Positions 1 through 9,088 of a stretch of 64,000 bases of DNA are shown in pieces. The position numbers and the translations under genes were made by a program. The DNA lies in contig NZ_CP067100.1 of NCBI RefSeq assembly GCF_016616235.1, positions 7,375,001 through 7,439,000 of the forward strand. The letters run 5' to 3'. This DNA comes from Bradyrhizobium diazoefficiens. GTDB lineage: Bacteria; Pseudomonadota; Alphaproteobacteria; Rhizobiales; Xanthobacteraceae. The notes below the pieces were generated by a model that had not been told where the DNA came from, did not search any database, and saw nothing but the letters and a program-made list of their open reading frames with translations. The stretch's first letter is position 1. Each line of letters opens with the position of its first letter.

Positions 1-799
1 CGCTCTCGTGCCAGCGCCGTAAAACGAGGTGGGAAACTAGCGCCAGCACCCCATAGATGACAATCCCGGCCAGCGACAACAAAAGCAGCGCCGCGAACAT
101 GCGCGGTATGTTCAATCGGTAGCCCGACTCGGCGATCCTGTAGGCGAGCCCGGAGCCGGCGCCGGCCGTGCCTGCCGCGATCTCGGCCACCACCGCACCG
201 ATCAGCGACAGGCCGCCGGCGATCCGCAGGCCGCCGAGGATATAAGGCAGGGCCGCCGGCAGCTTCAGGAAACGCAGGGTTTGCGGCCTCGATGCGCCAT
301 AGAGCTGGAACAGTCCGGCGAGATTGCGGTCGACCGAATTGAGCCCGAGCGTGGTGTTGGACAATACCGGGAAAAACGCGACGATGAAGGCGCAGACCAC
401 GACCGCGGTCTGCTGCTCCAGATAGATCAGCAAGAGCGGCGCGATCGCGATGACCGGCGTCACCTGGAGGACGATTGCATAGGGGAACAGCGAGTATTCG
501 ACCCATTTCGACTGGTTGAACAGCAGCGCCAGCGCGATACCGCCGATGCTGGCGGCGACAAAGCCTTCAAGCGTCGTCAGAAGCGTGGTGGCGAGCGATT
601 GCGACAGCACCGCCCAGTCCTTGACCAGCGTCAGCACGATGATGGAGGGCGCCGGCAGCACGTAAGGCGGGATCTCTCTGATGCGGACCACCAGCTCCCA
701 GGCGGCAAGGCCAGCGGCGAACACGATGACAGGAAGCACGAAACGCATCGCGCGCTGCACGCCGGATGATTTTGCCGTGATTGCAGCTTGCGCGTTCAT
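1..799 (-). CDS. ABC transporter permease, SsuC/TauC type (partial, C-terminus beyond window)
   Basis: Reading the minus strand from the ATG at 799 gives an open frame to the window edge. It starts MNAQAAITAKSS and has several hydrophobic membrane segments. The central stretch has the binding-protein-dependent transport permease pattern seen in nitrate, sulfonate and taurine importers, including a helix-breaking segment near FLKLPAALPYILGGLR, which matches the EAA coupling loop. Its start overlaps the stop of the ATPase gene by three bases (ATGA), so the two are translated together. With the ATPase (796-1626) and binding protein (1836-2858) it forms one importer in the inner membrane. The substrate is not evident. 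The last part of the protein lies outside the window. Confidence 0.85.
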   Translation of the reverse strand, partial: MNAQAAITAKSSGVQRAMRFVLPVIVFAAGLAAWELVVRIREIPPYVLPAPSIIVLTLVKDWAVLSQSLATTLLTTLEGFVAASIGGIALALLFNQSKWVEYSLFPYAIVLQVTPVIAIAPLLLIYLEQQTAVVVCAFIVAFFPVLSNTTLGLNSVDRNLAGLFQLYGASRPQTLRFLKLPAALPYILGGLRIAGGLSLIGAVVAEIAAGTAGAGSGLAYRIAESGYRLNIPRMFAALLLLSLAGIVIYGVLALVSHLVLRRWHES

Positions 800-1626
800 A
801 GCGTCGACTGCCCCGAATAGGACGGCGCCAGCGCGGCCGACACGCGGCGGCAATAATCGGAATAGGCGACCGAGGTGCGAAACTCCTCGCCGCGGGGCTC
901 GACGGTGTCGATGCGGATGTCGGCCTGGATGCGGCCGGGCCGCGCCGTCATCACCACGACGCGCTGCGACAGATAGACGGATTCGAACACCGAATGGGTG
1001 ACGAAGATGACGGTCTTACGCAAGGACCGCCACAGCGCGAGCAGATCGTTGTTGAGGCGAAAGCGCGTGATCTCGTCGAGCGCCGCGAACGGCTCGTCCA
1101 TCAGCAGGATGTCGGGATCGGTGACGAGCGCGCGCGCCAGCGACACCCGCATCTTCATGCCGCCGGAGAGTTCGCGCGGATAGGCGTCGGCGAAATCGGC
1201 GAGGCCGACGCTCGCCAGCGCCGCGTCGGCCCGCGCGCGGGCCTCGGCTTTCGGCACGCCTGCGAGCTTCAGCGGCAGCCGCACGTTCTCGCGCACGCTG
1301 GTCCAGGGCATCAGCGTCGGCTCCTGAAATACGAAGCCGATGCCGTGACCTGGCAGAACATGGCCCGGCAGAGATACGCTCTCGTGACGGGCCACCCGCA
1401 CGGCGCCCGATGACGGCGGGCTAAGTTCGGCGATGATGCGCAGCGCGGTCGACTTGCCGCAACCGGACGGACCGAGCAGCGAGATGAACTCGCCCTTGCG
1501 CACGGCGAGATCGAGCGGGCCGAGCGCCATGACGCCGTTGTCATAGGCCTTGGTCACGCCGCGCAGGCTGACGGCGAGCGCCGTCAGGCCGGTCTCGACC
1601 GCGGACGACGTTTTGCGCTCTACCAT
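796..1626 (-). CDS. ABC transporter ATP-binding protein, SsuB/TauB type
   Basis: This 276-residue ATPase energises the importer made with the adjacent permease and binding protein. Walker A (GPSGCGKST) is at residues 52-60, the signature LSGGM near 154, and Walker B (DILLMDEP) at 173-180, so it should be catalytically intact. The open frame extends upstream to 1728, but that stretch is translated from an intergenic palindromic repeat. I therefore chose the ATG at 1626 (MVERKTSS), which gives a normal family length. Its stop overlaps the permease start. The 200-bp gap to the binding-protein gene is filled by the repeat, so the operon is interrupted by a dispersed element. Confidence 0.85.
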   Translation of the reverse strand: MVERKTSSAVETGLTALAVSLRGVTKAYDNGVMALGPLDLAVRKGEFISLLGPSGCGKSTALRIIAELSPPSSGAVRVARHESVSLPGHVLPGHGIGFVFQEPTLMPWTSVRENVRLPLKLAGVPKAEARARADAALASVGLADFADAYPRELSGGMKMRVSLARALVTDPDILLMDEPFAALDEITRFRLNNDLLALWRSLRKTVIFVTHSVFESVYLSQRVVVMTARPGRIQADIRIDTVEPRGEEFRTSVAYSDYCRRVSAALAPSYSGQSTL

Positions 1627-1667
1627 CGATCGCTGGCTGTTGTGGGGCTCGGTTCGGCGGCGTCCTT

Positions 1668-1798
1668 CACCTCTCCCCGATGGGGAGAGGTCGCGCCGCA
1701 GGCGCGGGTGAGGGGGATCAGACCCCACGAGAGAGCAGAGCCCCTCACCCGCATCGCATCTGGCGATGCGATGCGACCTCTCCCTACGGGAGAGGTGG
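1668..1798. repeat. Dispersed palindromic intergenic repeat, family A copy 1
   Basis: A GC-rich inverted repeat begins with CACCTCTCCCC and ends with GGGAGAGGTGG, and an inner pair GGTGAGGGG/CCCCTCACC lies between them. A second copy with the same plan lies at 45014-45133. It separates the ATPase gene from the binding-protein gene. I recognise this style of element from Bradyrhizobium intergenic regions. It does not look protein coding. Confidence 0.8.
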
Positions 1799-1835
1799 AC
1801 AATGCCGCCGCAGTTGGATCAGATCTCGGCATGCG

Positions 1836-2858
1836 CTACGGCTTGCTCGGGCGCAATTCGACGCCGACGCCCTTGTTGACGAAACGCAGCGTGTAGGACT
1901 TGCGGAAATCGAGGTCGGCCTTCACCACGCCCGCCTTCACCATCTTGTTGAAGAAGGAGGTGTAGCGCTCGTCGCTCATCGCGCCGATTCCGTTCTTCAG
2001 GGAGTCGCCGGAATCGACGATGCCGTATTCCTTCATCTTGGCGACGGAATAGGCCAGAAGCTCGTCGGTCATCTCCGGATTGAGCTTCTTGATCATGGCA
2101 TTGCCCGCGGAATTGTCGCCGTAGATGTAATTGTACCAGCCGATCATCGAGGCATCGACGAAACGCTGCACCAGGTCCGGCTTCTTCTCGGCGATGTCGC
2201 GGCGGGTCTCGATCAGGGTCGAATAGGTGTTGAAGCCGTAATCGGCGAGCAGCAGCACGTTGGGCTTGAAGCCGGCGGCCTTCTCGACCGCGAACGGCTC
2301 GGAGGTGACGTAGCCCTGCATCGCGCTCTTGGGATTGGCGATGAACGGCTGCGGGTTGAAATTGTAGGGACGGACGTTCTTCTCGCTGAACCCGTATTCG
2401 GACTTCAGCCACTGGAAGTAGCTGGTCATGCCCTCCTTGGAGACGAACAGCGTCAGCGGCTTGAGGTCCTCGATCTTGCTGACCTTGACGTCCGGGTGCG
2501 TCAGCATCACCTGCGGATCCTTCTGGAACACCGCGGCGATGGTCACGACGGGGACGTTGTTCGCCACCGCGTCGAACGACATCAGCGTGTTCGCGGCCAT
2601 GAAGAAATCGATCTTGCCGGCGATCAGCAGCATCCGGTTGTTCTCGTTGGGACCGCCGGGAACGATGGTGACGTCGAGGCCGTATTTCTTGTAGGTGCCG
2701 TCTGCGACCGCCTGGAAGAAGCCGCCATGCTCGGCCTCGGCGACCCAGTTGGTGCCGAAGGTGACCTTGTCCAGGCTTTCCGCGCGCGCGGGCAGGATCG
2801 ACACCACAGCGGCCATCAAGCCCGCAATGAACGCTCGCCGCAGATGAGAGGGGGTCAT
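1836..2858 (-). CDS. ABC transporter substrate-binding protein, NMT1/SsuA family
   Basis: This 340-residue periplasmic protein has a clear signal peptide (MTPSHLRRAFIAGLMAAVVS then ILPARA/ES). The mature part opens with KVTFGTNWVAEAEHGGFFQA, the usual start of NMT1/THI5-like binding proteins that capture thiamine precursors, sulfonates, nitrate or other small organics. The open frame reaches 3416 upstream, but that extension is antisense to the creatininase gene, so the ATG at 2858 next to the signal peptide is chosen. The ATPase and permease follow on the same strand. The divergent neighbour is a creatininase-family amidohydrolase, so the ligand may be a nitrogenous compound that this enzyme hydrolyses; that is an inference from position only. 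Confidence 0.8.
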   Translation of the reverse strand: MTPSHLRRAFIAGLMAAVVSILPARAESLDKVTFGTNWVAEAEHGGFFQAVADGTYKKYGLDVTIVPGGPNENNRMLLIAGKIDFFMAANTLMSFDAVANNVPVVTIAAVFQKDPQVMLTHPDVKVSKIEDLKPLTLFVSKEGMTSYFQWLKSEYGFSEKNVRPYNFNPQPFIANPKSAMQGYVTSEPFAVEKAAGFKPNVLLLADYGFNTYSTLIETRRDIAEKKPDLVQRFVDASMIGWYNYIYGDNSAGNAMIKKLNPEMTDELLAYSVAKMKEYGIVDSGDSLKNGIGAMSDERYTSFFNKMVKAGVVKADLDFRKSYTLRFVNKGVGVELRPSKP

Positions 2859-2916
2859 GATGGCACTCCGTCGATCGTGGCTGGCCGATATGAAAGCAAC
2901 GCGATAAAACCGCATG

Positions 2917-2959
2917 ATATCAGGGGACGCGAGCCGGCCAGGCCCGCGTCCCCTCATAT
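2917..2959. promoter_or_regulatory. Inverted repeat in divergent promoter region
   Basis: Two 15-base arms (2917-2931 and 2945-2959; core AGGGGACGCG/CGCGTCCCCT) pair with a single mismatch around a 13-base spacer. The site lies between the divergent binding-protein gene (start 2858) and the creatininase gene (start 3009). It could be a shared operator or a transcribed hairpin. No regulator is adjacent. Confidence 0.5.
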
Positions 2960-3008
2960 CCCAAATTACGTGACAAATTCGGGCAAAGAAACCTCCAAAG
3001 AGATCGCA

Positions 3009-3815
3009 ATGACGCCTTCCCGCGACTGGACCAGGATTCGCTGGGCCGATGCTGCCCCGGCAGATGTGTCGCGCTGGATCGCGGTGCTGCCGCTGGCGGC
3101 GACCGAGCAGCACGGGCCGCATCTGCCGTTCGAGACCGACGTGCTGATCGCGGATGCTTATCTCGCGCGGGTGCGCGAGCTGCTGTCCGCAAGCGTTCCG
3201 GCCAGCTTTCTTCCCGTCGAGCGGATCGGGATTTCCACCGAGCATATCGACTATCCGGGCACCCAGACGCTGCCGACTGAAGCCGCGCTGAGGCGATGGA
3301 CCGGGATCGGCGAGGACATCGCGCGGCGCGGCGTGAAGAAGCTCGTCATCATCACCAGCCACGGCGGCAACAGCGCGGCCATGATGCTGGTCGCGCAGGA
3401 TCTGCGCGCGCACCAAAAGCTGTTCGTGGTGACGACGTCATGGTCGCGGCTGTCAGGCGCGGACACATTGTTCCCGGCCGAGGAAGTGCGCCACGGCATC
3501 CACGGCGGCGCTGTCGAGACCTCGATCATGCTGGCGCGCTATCCGGGTCAGGTGCGCATGGATGCGATCGCGGATTTTCCCGCGAGCAGCATCGCGATCG
3601 AGAAGCAGTATCGCTGGCTATCGACGCAGCGGCCGGCGCCGTTCGCCTGGCAGGCGCAGGATCTCAACGCTAGCGGCGCGGTCGGCAACGCGACGCTGGC
3701 TGAGCCTGAGAAGGGTGAGCAACTGCTCGACCAGGGTGCGACGGCCTTCTGCGAGCTGCTGGCCGAAGTCGATAAATTCGACGTGAACAGGCTCGCCAAG
3801 GGGCCGCTCGGCTAG
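3009..3815 (+). CDS. Creatininase family protein (cyclic amidohydrolase)
   Basis: This 268-residue enzyme carries the creatininase-family metal site: E33, H35, H38 and D44 in EQHGPHLPFETD, the glycine-rich SHGGN at 117-121, and E170 in HGGAVETS. Family members hydrolyse cyclic amides (creatinine to creatine) or act on related formylamino compounds such as a riboflavin-pathway intermediate and mycofactocin peptides. The long upstream open frame is antisense to the binding-protein gene and was discarded; the ATG at 3009 gives the family length. It is divergent from an ABC importer whose cargo it may process. The exact substrate cannot be read from sequence. Confidence 0.8.
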   Translation: MTPSRDWTRIRWADAAPADVSRWIAVLPLAATEQHGPHLPFETDVLIADAYLARVRELLSASVPASFLPVERIGISTEHIDYPGTQTLPTEAALRRWTGIGEDIARRGVKKLVIITSHGGNSAAMMLVAQDLRAHQKLFVVTTSWSRLSGADTLFPAEEVRHGIHGGAVETSIMLARYPGQVRMDAIADFPASSIAIEKQYRWLSTQRPAPFAWQAQDLNASGAVGNATLAEPEKGEQLLDQGATAFCELLAEVDKFDVNRLAKGPLG

Positions 3816-3987
3816 CTCTGATCCTCCTGAATCGCTCAGGAAATGGCTTCTCGCCGGTCGCGCCTTTGGTGCTTTCGAACCGGACGCGACAAGCCTCCGC
3901 CATCTGTTCTTTTGCGCATCGGGATGTTGTTGCAGTCGCGTCACAGGCGGATGCGAACCATCCTGTGCGGCAATCGGCATTAATTGC

Positions 3988-4008
3988 TATTGCGAATTAA
4001 TCGCAATA
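3988..4008. promoter_or_regulatory. Perfect inverted repeat upstream of porin gene
   Basis: TATTGCG (3988-3994) and CGCAATA (4002-4008) form a perfect seven-base dyad around AATTAAT, in an AT-rich island within a GC-rich 260-bp intergenic region that holds no gene. The position 70-160 bases before the possible porin starts suits an operator. The regulator is unknown. Confidence 0.5.
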
Positions 4009-4074
4009 AGGTTTGCAGCAGGCACAAGGACTTGGGAAGAAATCGCGTCGAATCAAGATATCTCGGCCGATTGC

Positions 4075-6165
4075 GTGAACAACCAGGACCTGATGACAGG
4101 ATCGCCGCGAATCGGCAGGGATAGCGCGGCGGGTAGGATACATTCGCGTTTGGGGGCGTGCGTTTTGACGTTGAGGGGTCACCAGTACAGGTATTTGCGG
4201 ACGGCCGCGGCGATTGCCTCGGGCGCGCTGGCTTTTCCCGCCACCGGCCACGCGGCCGATCTCCCGTTGCAGGCGCCAGCGCTGAAAGCCGTCTATGACT
4301 GGACCGGCCTCTATATCGGCGCGCATGCCGGCTATAGCCGGGGTTCGTCGCGCGTTGCACTGAACGAAGGCACAGGGATCAGCGACAGCGGCGTTTTCAG
4401 CGGCATGATCGGCGGCGTGCAGGCCGGCTACAATTACCGGCTCAACTCCGGCTGGCTGGTCGGCGTCGAAGGCGATTTCTCGTTTCCCAACTACATCACG
4501 TCCAACTCGATCGTCTCCTTCCTGGCAACGCCCGCCAACACCGTCACCCAGCAATGGGACTACGCCGCAAGCCTGCGCGGCCGCGCCGGCTACACCAGCG
4601 GTCCGTGGCTCCTCTACGCCACCGGCGGCTTTGCATGGATGGGCGAGCGCTATTTCGACGCGCCGGCCTCCGGCGAAGCGGTGCCGAAGATACTGAACAC
4701 GCGCCCCGGCTGGATTGCAGGCGCCGGCATCGAATACGGCTTCGCGCCTCATTGGAGCGCGCGGCTCGAATATCTCTACAGCCGTTTCGAAGGCGCCCAT
4801 GTCGCCTTCTCCACGGGCGCCCAATACAGCTCCTCGTCGCTCGACTTCCAGCAGATCAGGTTCGGCCTCAACCGCAAGGTCGATTGGCCGGGCATGCCGA
4901 GCTACAATCCGAAAAGCTCCCTGATCGACCCGGAATCGGATCGCTGGGAGATTCACGGCCAGAGCACTTATCTGCCGCAAGGCTATCCGTCATTCCCCGC
5001 CCTCTACAGCGGGCCGAACTCGCTGTCGCCGTCGAGGCAGGCGAAGGCGACGTGGAGCAACAGCCTGTTCCTGAATGCGCGGCTGTGGGACGGCGGCGAG
5101 GTCTACTACAATCCCGAACTGCTCCAGGGTTTTGGATTGAACGACACCGTTGGCGCCGCCGGGTTCCCCAATGGCGAAGCGCAGAAGTCGAACTTCCCCT
5201 ACCCACACTACAACACCTCGCGCCTGTTCGTGCGCCAGACATTTGGATTTGGCGGCGAGCAGGAAGAGCTCGCAAGCGGCCAATTGCAGTTCGGGCAGAA
5301 GGTCGACGTATCCCGCCTCACGGTGCAGGCCGGCAAGTTCGCGGTGACCGACATCTTCGACGGCAATGCCTACGCCAAGGACACCCGCAAGGACTTCATG
5401 AACTGGTCGATGTGGGCGCCGGGCGCGTTCGACTATTCGGCCGACAAGGTCGGCCTGACCTACGGCGTCACCGCCGAGCTCAACCAGAAGCAATGGGCGC
5501 TGCGCGGTGGCTATTTCCTGATGGTCGCGGAGTCCAATTCAAACCACTTCGACACCAAGGTGCCGGAGCGCGGCCAATACGTGGTCGAGCTCGAAACGCG
5601 CTTCTCGCTGCTCGGCCAGCCCGGCAAGCTCAGGACCATGGGCTGGGTCGACAGCGCCAACATGGGCAGCTTCCGCGAGACGCTGGACAATCCCGCGCTC
5701 AATCTCGACATCGCGCAGACCCGGCGCGGCCGGCTCAAGGTCGGCTATGTCGTCAATCTCGAGCAGGCGATCACCGACGATTTCGGGCTGTTCGGGCGCT
5801 GGAGCTGGAACGACGGCAAGACCGAAACGCTGGCCTTCACCGACATCAACCACAGCCTGTCCGCCGGACTGTCGATCAAGGGCACGAAATGGGGCCGGCC
5901 CGACGACGTGATCGGCGTCGGCGGCGCCATCAACGGGATTTCGCAGGACTACCGCGACTTCCTCGCTGCCGGCGGTCTCGGCGTGCTCGTCGGTGACGGT
6001 GCGCTCAACTATCGGAACGAGCGCATCCTCGAAACCTACTATGCCTACGCGTTGAACAAGGCAGTGACCCTCACTGCGGACTACCAGCTCATCGTCAACC
6101 CCGCCTACAACGCCGACCGCGGACCGGTGTCGGTGTTTTCGGGGCGGCTGCACGGGGAGTTCTGA
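4075..6165 (+). CDS. Two-domain outer membrane porin: Omp25-like barrel fused to OprB-type carbohydrate porin
   Basis: The first part after a signal-like segment (LRTAAAIASGALAFPATGHA, cleavage before ADLPLQAP) reads as a small outer membrane beta-barrel of the Omp25/Omp31 type (YDWTGLYIGAHAGYS, GWLVGVEGDF, YEYLYSRF-like strands). From about residue 270 to the end it reads as an OprB carbohydrate-selective porin (GQSTYLPQGYPSF, YYNPELLQGFGL, a C-terminal barrel strand ending GRLHGEF). OprB porins pass sugars and other small polar solutes. The start is uncertain: GTG 4075 is the longest, ATG 4093 follows, and TTG 4165 sits eight bases after GGGGG and would place the signal peptide at the very N-terminus. 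The stop lies five bases from the stop of the convergent exporter gene. Confidence 0.8.
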   Translation: MNNQDLMTGSPRIGRDSAAGRIHSRLGACVLTLRGHQYRYLRTAAAIASGALAFPATGHAADLPLQAPALKAVYDWTGLYIGAHAGYSRGSSRVALNEGTGISDSGVFSGMIGGVQAGYNYRLNSGWLVGVEGDFSFPNYITSNSIVSFLATPANTVTQQWDYAASLRGRAGYTSGPWLLYATGGFAWMGERYFDAPASGEAVPKILNTRPGWIAGAGIEYGFAPHWSARLEYLYSRFEGAHVAFSTGAQYSSSSLDFQQIRFGLNRKVDWPGMPSYNPKSSLIDPESDRWEIHGQSTYLPQGYPSFPALYSGPNSLSPSRQAKATWSNSLFLNARLWDGGEVYYNPELLQGFGLNDTVGAAGFPNGEAQKSNFPYPHYNTSRLFVRQTFGFGGEQEELASGQLQFGQKVDVSRLTVQAGKFAVTDIFDGNAYAKDTRKDFMNWSMWAPGAFDYSADKVGLTYGVTAELNQKQWALRGGYFLMVAESNSNHFDTKVPERGQYVVELETRFSLLGQPGKLRTMGWVDSANMGSFRETLDNPALNLDIAQTRRGRLKVGYVVNLEQAITDDFGLFGRWSWNDGKTETLAFTDINHSLSAGLSIKGTKWGRPDDVIGVGGAINGISQDYRDFLAAGGLGVLVGDGALNYRNERILETYYAYALNKAVTLTADYQLIVNPAYNADRGPVSVFSGRLHGEF

Positions 6166-6177
6166 TCGGATCAGAAC
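6159..6177. terminator. Palindrome spanning both stop codons of convergent genes
   Basis: GTTCTGATC (6159-6167) and GATCAGAAC (6169-6177) form a perfect nine-base dyad around one base, which includes the TGA of the porin and the TGA of the TauE gene on the other strand. A hairpin here could end both transcripts, but no T-run follows. The terminator role is an inference. Confidence 0.4.
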
Positions 6178-6896
6178 AGCAGCGCGACGCCCGAGACGAA
6201 CAGCAATGCGAGCACGATCTTGCGAAACATGGCATCGTCGATCCGGCCGAACAGCTTGAGGCCAAGCCACGTGCCGGCAAACAGGAAGGGCAGGCCGAGC
6301 GCGAACAGCTTGGCCGTCTCGAAGGTGAGCGCTCCCCTGGCGCCCAGCAGCAGCGCCGCCATGGCGAACACCACGACCGCCACCGGCTGGAAGGTCGCGC
6401 GCTGGATGTCCTTGGGCAGGCCGCGCAGATTGCACCAGATGGTGATGACGATGCCGGCAAGGCCGGTCAGCCCGCCGAGCAAGCCGTTGACGAGGCCAAC
6501 CATCATGTCCGCGGCCGGCGGCACGACGGTCGCGACCTTGAGCTGCGGCCGGAATAACGCATAAAGGCTGTAGGCGATCAGGATCGCTCCGACCGCGATG
6601 CGAACGCTGTGCGGATCGGCCCAAGTCAGAAGCGACACGCCGAGCGGCACCCCTGCGACGGCGCCGATCATGAACGGCCACAGTCGGCGCCAATCGAGCG
6701 CGTTGCGCAACTTCCAGACCGAGTAGCCCTGCACCAGAAGGCCGAAGCCGACGATCAGGCTGGCGCTCTGAAGCGGCGTCAGCACATAGAGCCACAGCGA
6801 CGCTGCGACCAGACCGAAGGCAAAGCCCGAGAGGCCGGCGACGAACGCGCCGGCGAAGGTGGCCAAAAGGAAAAGTGGAAGCTCGATCCCGTCCAT
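6171..6896 (-). CDS. TauE/SafE family sulfite/organic anion exporter
   Basis: This 241-residue polytopic membrane protein has about eight hydrophobic segments and the two-fold repeated plan of the TauE/SafE (DUF81) family. Glycine-rich loops such as GAFVAGLSGFAFGLVA and GLVNGLLGGLTGLAG sit at the equivalent point of each half. Family members export sulfite, sulfoacetate or related anions. A GTG at 6908 would add four residues, but the ATG at 6896 (MDGIELPLF) has GGAG seven bases upstream and is preferred. It is convergent with the porin and no sulfur-oxidation gene is nearby, so the substrate is open. Confidence 0.8.
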   Translation of the reverse strand: MDGIELPLFLLATFAGAFVAGLSGFAFGLVAASLWLYVLTPLQSASLIVGFGLLVQGYSVWKLRNALDWRRLWPFMIGAVAGVPLGVSLLTWADPHSVRIAVGAILIAYSLYALFRPQLKVATVVPPAADMMVGLVNGLLGGLTGLAGIVITIWCNLRGLPKDIQRATFQPVAVVVFAMAALLLGARGALTFETAKLFALGLPFLFAGTWLGLKLFGRIDDAMFRKIVLALLFVSGVALLF

Positions 6897-7012
6897 TGCT
6901 CGCTCCACGGATCAGCGAGCAGCGCTTGCGTGGGATCACCACTTCACGGGGAGGCTGCGACATCCCCAGCGGTGCAAGCCTAGGGGAAGCCGCCTGCTTC
7001 CACAATGACCTT

Positions 7013-9088
7013 CTACGCCGCGCGGATGGCGTCCAAAAATTTTCCGACCTCGACCTTGAGGCGGCTGCTCTCGCCGGACAGCGACTTCGCTGCCGCAAGC
7101 ACGTTGGAGGAGGCCGATCCGGTCTGGCTCACGCCGTGCTGCACATCGACGATGCTGGCGGAGACCTGCTGGGTGCCGCGCGAGGCCTGCTGCACGTTGC
7201 GCGAAATCTCCCGCGTCGCCGCGCCTTGCTCCTCGACCGCAGAGGCGATTGCGGACGCGATCTCGGACATGCGCGTGATGGTATCGCCGATCGCCTTGAT
7301 CGCGCCGACCGAATCCTCTGTCGCCGTCTGGATTCCGCTGATCTGCAGGCTGATCTCGCCGGTGGCCTTCGCGGTTTGCTCGGCGAGCGCCTTGACCTCG
7401 GAGGCGACCACCGCGAAGCCGCGGCCGGCCTCGCCGGCGCGCGCCGCCTCGATGGTGGCGTTGAGCGCCAAGAGATTGGTCTGGCCCGCAATCTGGCTGA
7501 TGAGCTCGACCACATCGCCGATCCGGCCGGCCGCCTTGGCGAGCTCGCCGACATGGTCGTTGGTCCGGCCCGCCTGCTGCACCGCCTCGCTGGCGATACG
7601 CGCGGAATCCTGGACCTGCCGGCTGATCTCGTCGACCGAGGACGCCATTTCCTCCGCGGCCGCAGCGACGGTCTGCACGTTGGTGGAGGCCTGTTCGGAG
7701 GCGGCCGCGACGGTCGCGGTGGTCTTCTCCGATTGCGCGGCGGTGCTCGTCAGCGTTCCCGCGGACGATTCCAGCTCGGCGGATGCCGAGGACACGGTGT
7801 TGATCACGCCGCCGATCATGGCTTCGAACTCGCGCGCGATCTGGTCCATGCGCTGGCTGCGCTTGAGCTTGGCTTCGGCTTCCACCGCGGCAGCCTCGTC
7901 GGCAGCAGTCTTGGCGATCAGCGAGTCCTTGAACAGCAGCAGCGAGCCGGCGACCTGGCCGATCTCGTCATTGCGGCCGGTCGCGGGAATCTCGACCTCG
8001 TGCTTGCCGGCGGCGAGCGTGCCGATCGCGCCGGCGAGCTTCGCAAGCGGCGTCACCACGCGGCTGCGCAGCATCGCCGTCACCCCGGCGAGCGTGCCGA
8101 GCAGCGCCAGCACCGCAACGCCGGCCAGCGCGAGCACCAGCAACGCGCCGCTGCGCGCCGCCGTGGCCCGTTCGGTCGCCTCCGCCAGCGCCGCGTCGCG
8201 CACGCCGAAGAACTTCTGCACGGCCGGCACTACGGCGGCCGCGAGCTCATCGTTGGTGAGGTTGTATTTGCCGCCGCTGCGGGCCGCCGGCATCTCCTTC
8301 TCCACCACCGGCGCAGCATGTCCGAAATAGGCCTCGGTAGCGTCCTTGAAGGCCTTGGCAATCCGGGGCGGATTGCCGAGCTGGTCGATGCCGGCTTCGA
8401 TGCGCTCGCGATCGGCCTCGACGCGGCCCTGCAGTCGGTCCATCAGAGAGAATTCGGCGATCGTCAGCGTACGGCGGGCGGTCAGCGCCGGAGACAGCGT
8501 GGCGGCGCGGCCGCCGGCCGAGACGCGCAGGTCCTGCGCAGTCCGGGCTACACCCAGCAATGCCGAGAGCGAGGAGTCGGCGCTGGCGATGCCGGCTTCG
8601 AGCCGGTTCATGATCGGTTCGAGAATGCCGATGATCTCGGCGATGCCGGGCAGGAAGCCCTTGATGGCAGCGCCGTCGCGGGCACTCAGGGGAACGCTCA
8701 TGGCGCGATCCGCCGCCGTGCGAATCTCGTTCAGCCGGCGCGCGGCGCGGTCGAGATCTGCAGAAAGCGGTCCGGCGGCGTCCAGCGCCAGGATGGCCCG
8801 TTTGGCATGCTCGAAGGCGGTGTCCGACGCCTGCGACGCCTTCGCGCAGGCTTCGAGCTGCGCCGGCGTCGCCGGGTTTTCCTGGAAGATCGGCGAGATG
8901 TAGGGCGCCCGATAGCCCGCAACGTGCTGGCTGACCACCAGAATTGCACCGAAAGCGTCCACCGCCTTGATAGCCTCGGAGCGGTCCGCGTAGATACGCG
9001 TCTGCGGCGCCAGCACCTCGGCGGCGAGAATGACCGCAAAAACCGTCACCGTCAGCATCGACAGCGCGAAAAGCTTCCCAATCCGCAT
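7013..9088 (-). CDS. Methyl-accepting chemotaxis protein
   Basis: This 691-residue receptor has an N-terminal membrane helix (about 5-27), a roughly 280-residue periplasmic region predicted to be mostly helical, a second membrane helix (about 311-335), a HAMP linker and a long cytoplasmic signalling coiled coil. The highly conserved hairpin tip is visible as [20 protein letters not shown] with [11 protein letters not shown] after it. The size of the sensor region would fit a helical bimodular or double four-helix-bundle ligand domain, but I cannot assign the ligand. The C-terminus (KFLDAIRAA) has no CheR/CheB tethering pentapeptide. No che genes are adjacent, so it is an orphan receptor. Confidence 0.9.
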   Translation of the reverse strand: MRIGKLFALSMLTVTVFAVILAAEVLAPQTRIYADRSEAIKAVDAFGAILVVSQHVAGYRAPYISPIFQENPATPAQLEACAKASQASDTAFEHAKRAILALDAAGPLSADLDRAARRLNEIRTAADRAMSVPLSARDGAAIKGFLPGIAEIIGILEPIMNRLEAGIASADSSLSALLGVARTAQDLRVSAGGRAATLSPALTARRTLTIAEFSLMDRLQGRVEADRERIEAGIDQLGNPPRIAKAFKDATEAYFGHAAPVVEKEMPAARSGGKYNLTNDELAAAVVPAVQKFFGVRDAALAEATERATAARSGALLVLALAGVAVLALLGTLAGVTAMLRSRVVTPLAKLAGAIGTLAAGKHEVEIPATGRNDEIGQVAGSLLLFKDSLIAKTAADEAAAVEAEAKLKRSQRMDQIAREFEAMIGGVINTVSSASAELESSAGTLTSTAAQSEKTTATVAAASEQASTNVQTVAAAAEEMASSVDEISRQVQDSARIASEAVQQAGRTNDHVGELAKAAGRIGDVVELISQIAGQTNLLALNATIEAARAGEAGRGFAVVASEVKALAEQTAKATGEISLQISGIQTATEDSVGAIKAIGDTITRMSEIASAIASAVEEQGAATREISRNVQQASRGTQQVSASIVDVQHGVSQTGSASSNVLAAAKSLSGESSRLKVEVGKFLDAIRAA

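Noticed and set aside
1668..1798. CRISPR-like or small RNA array in the inverted repeats
   Set aside because: The elements are single inverted repeats dispersed through the window, not direct repeats with regular spacers, and no cas genes are present.
1680..3008. Long in-frame upstream extension of the creatininase reading frame
   Set aside because: It runs antisense through the binding-protein gene and an intergenic repeat; the composition is that of a shadow frame and the ATG at 3009 gives the family length.
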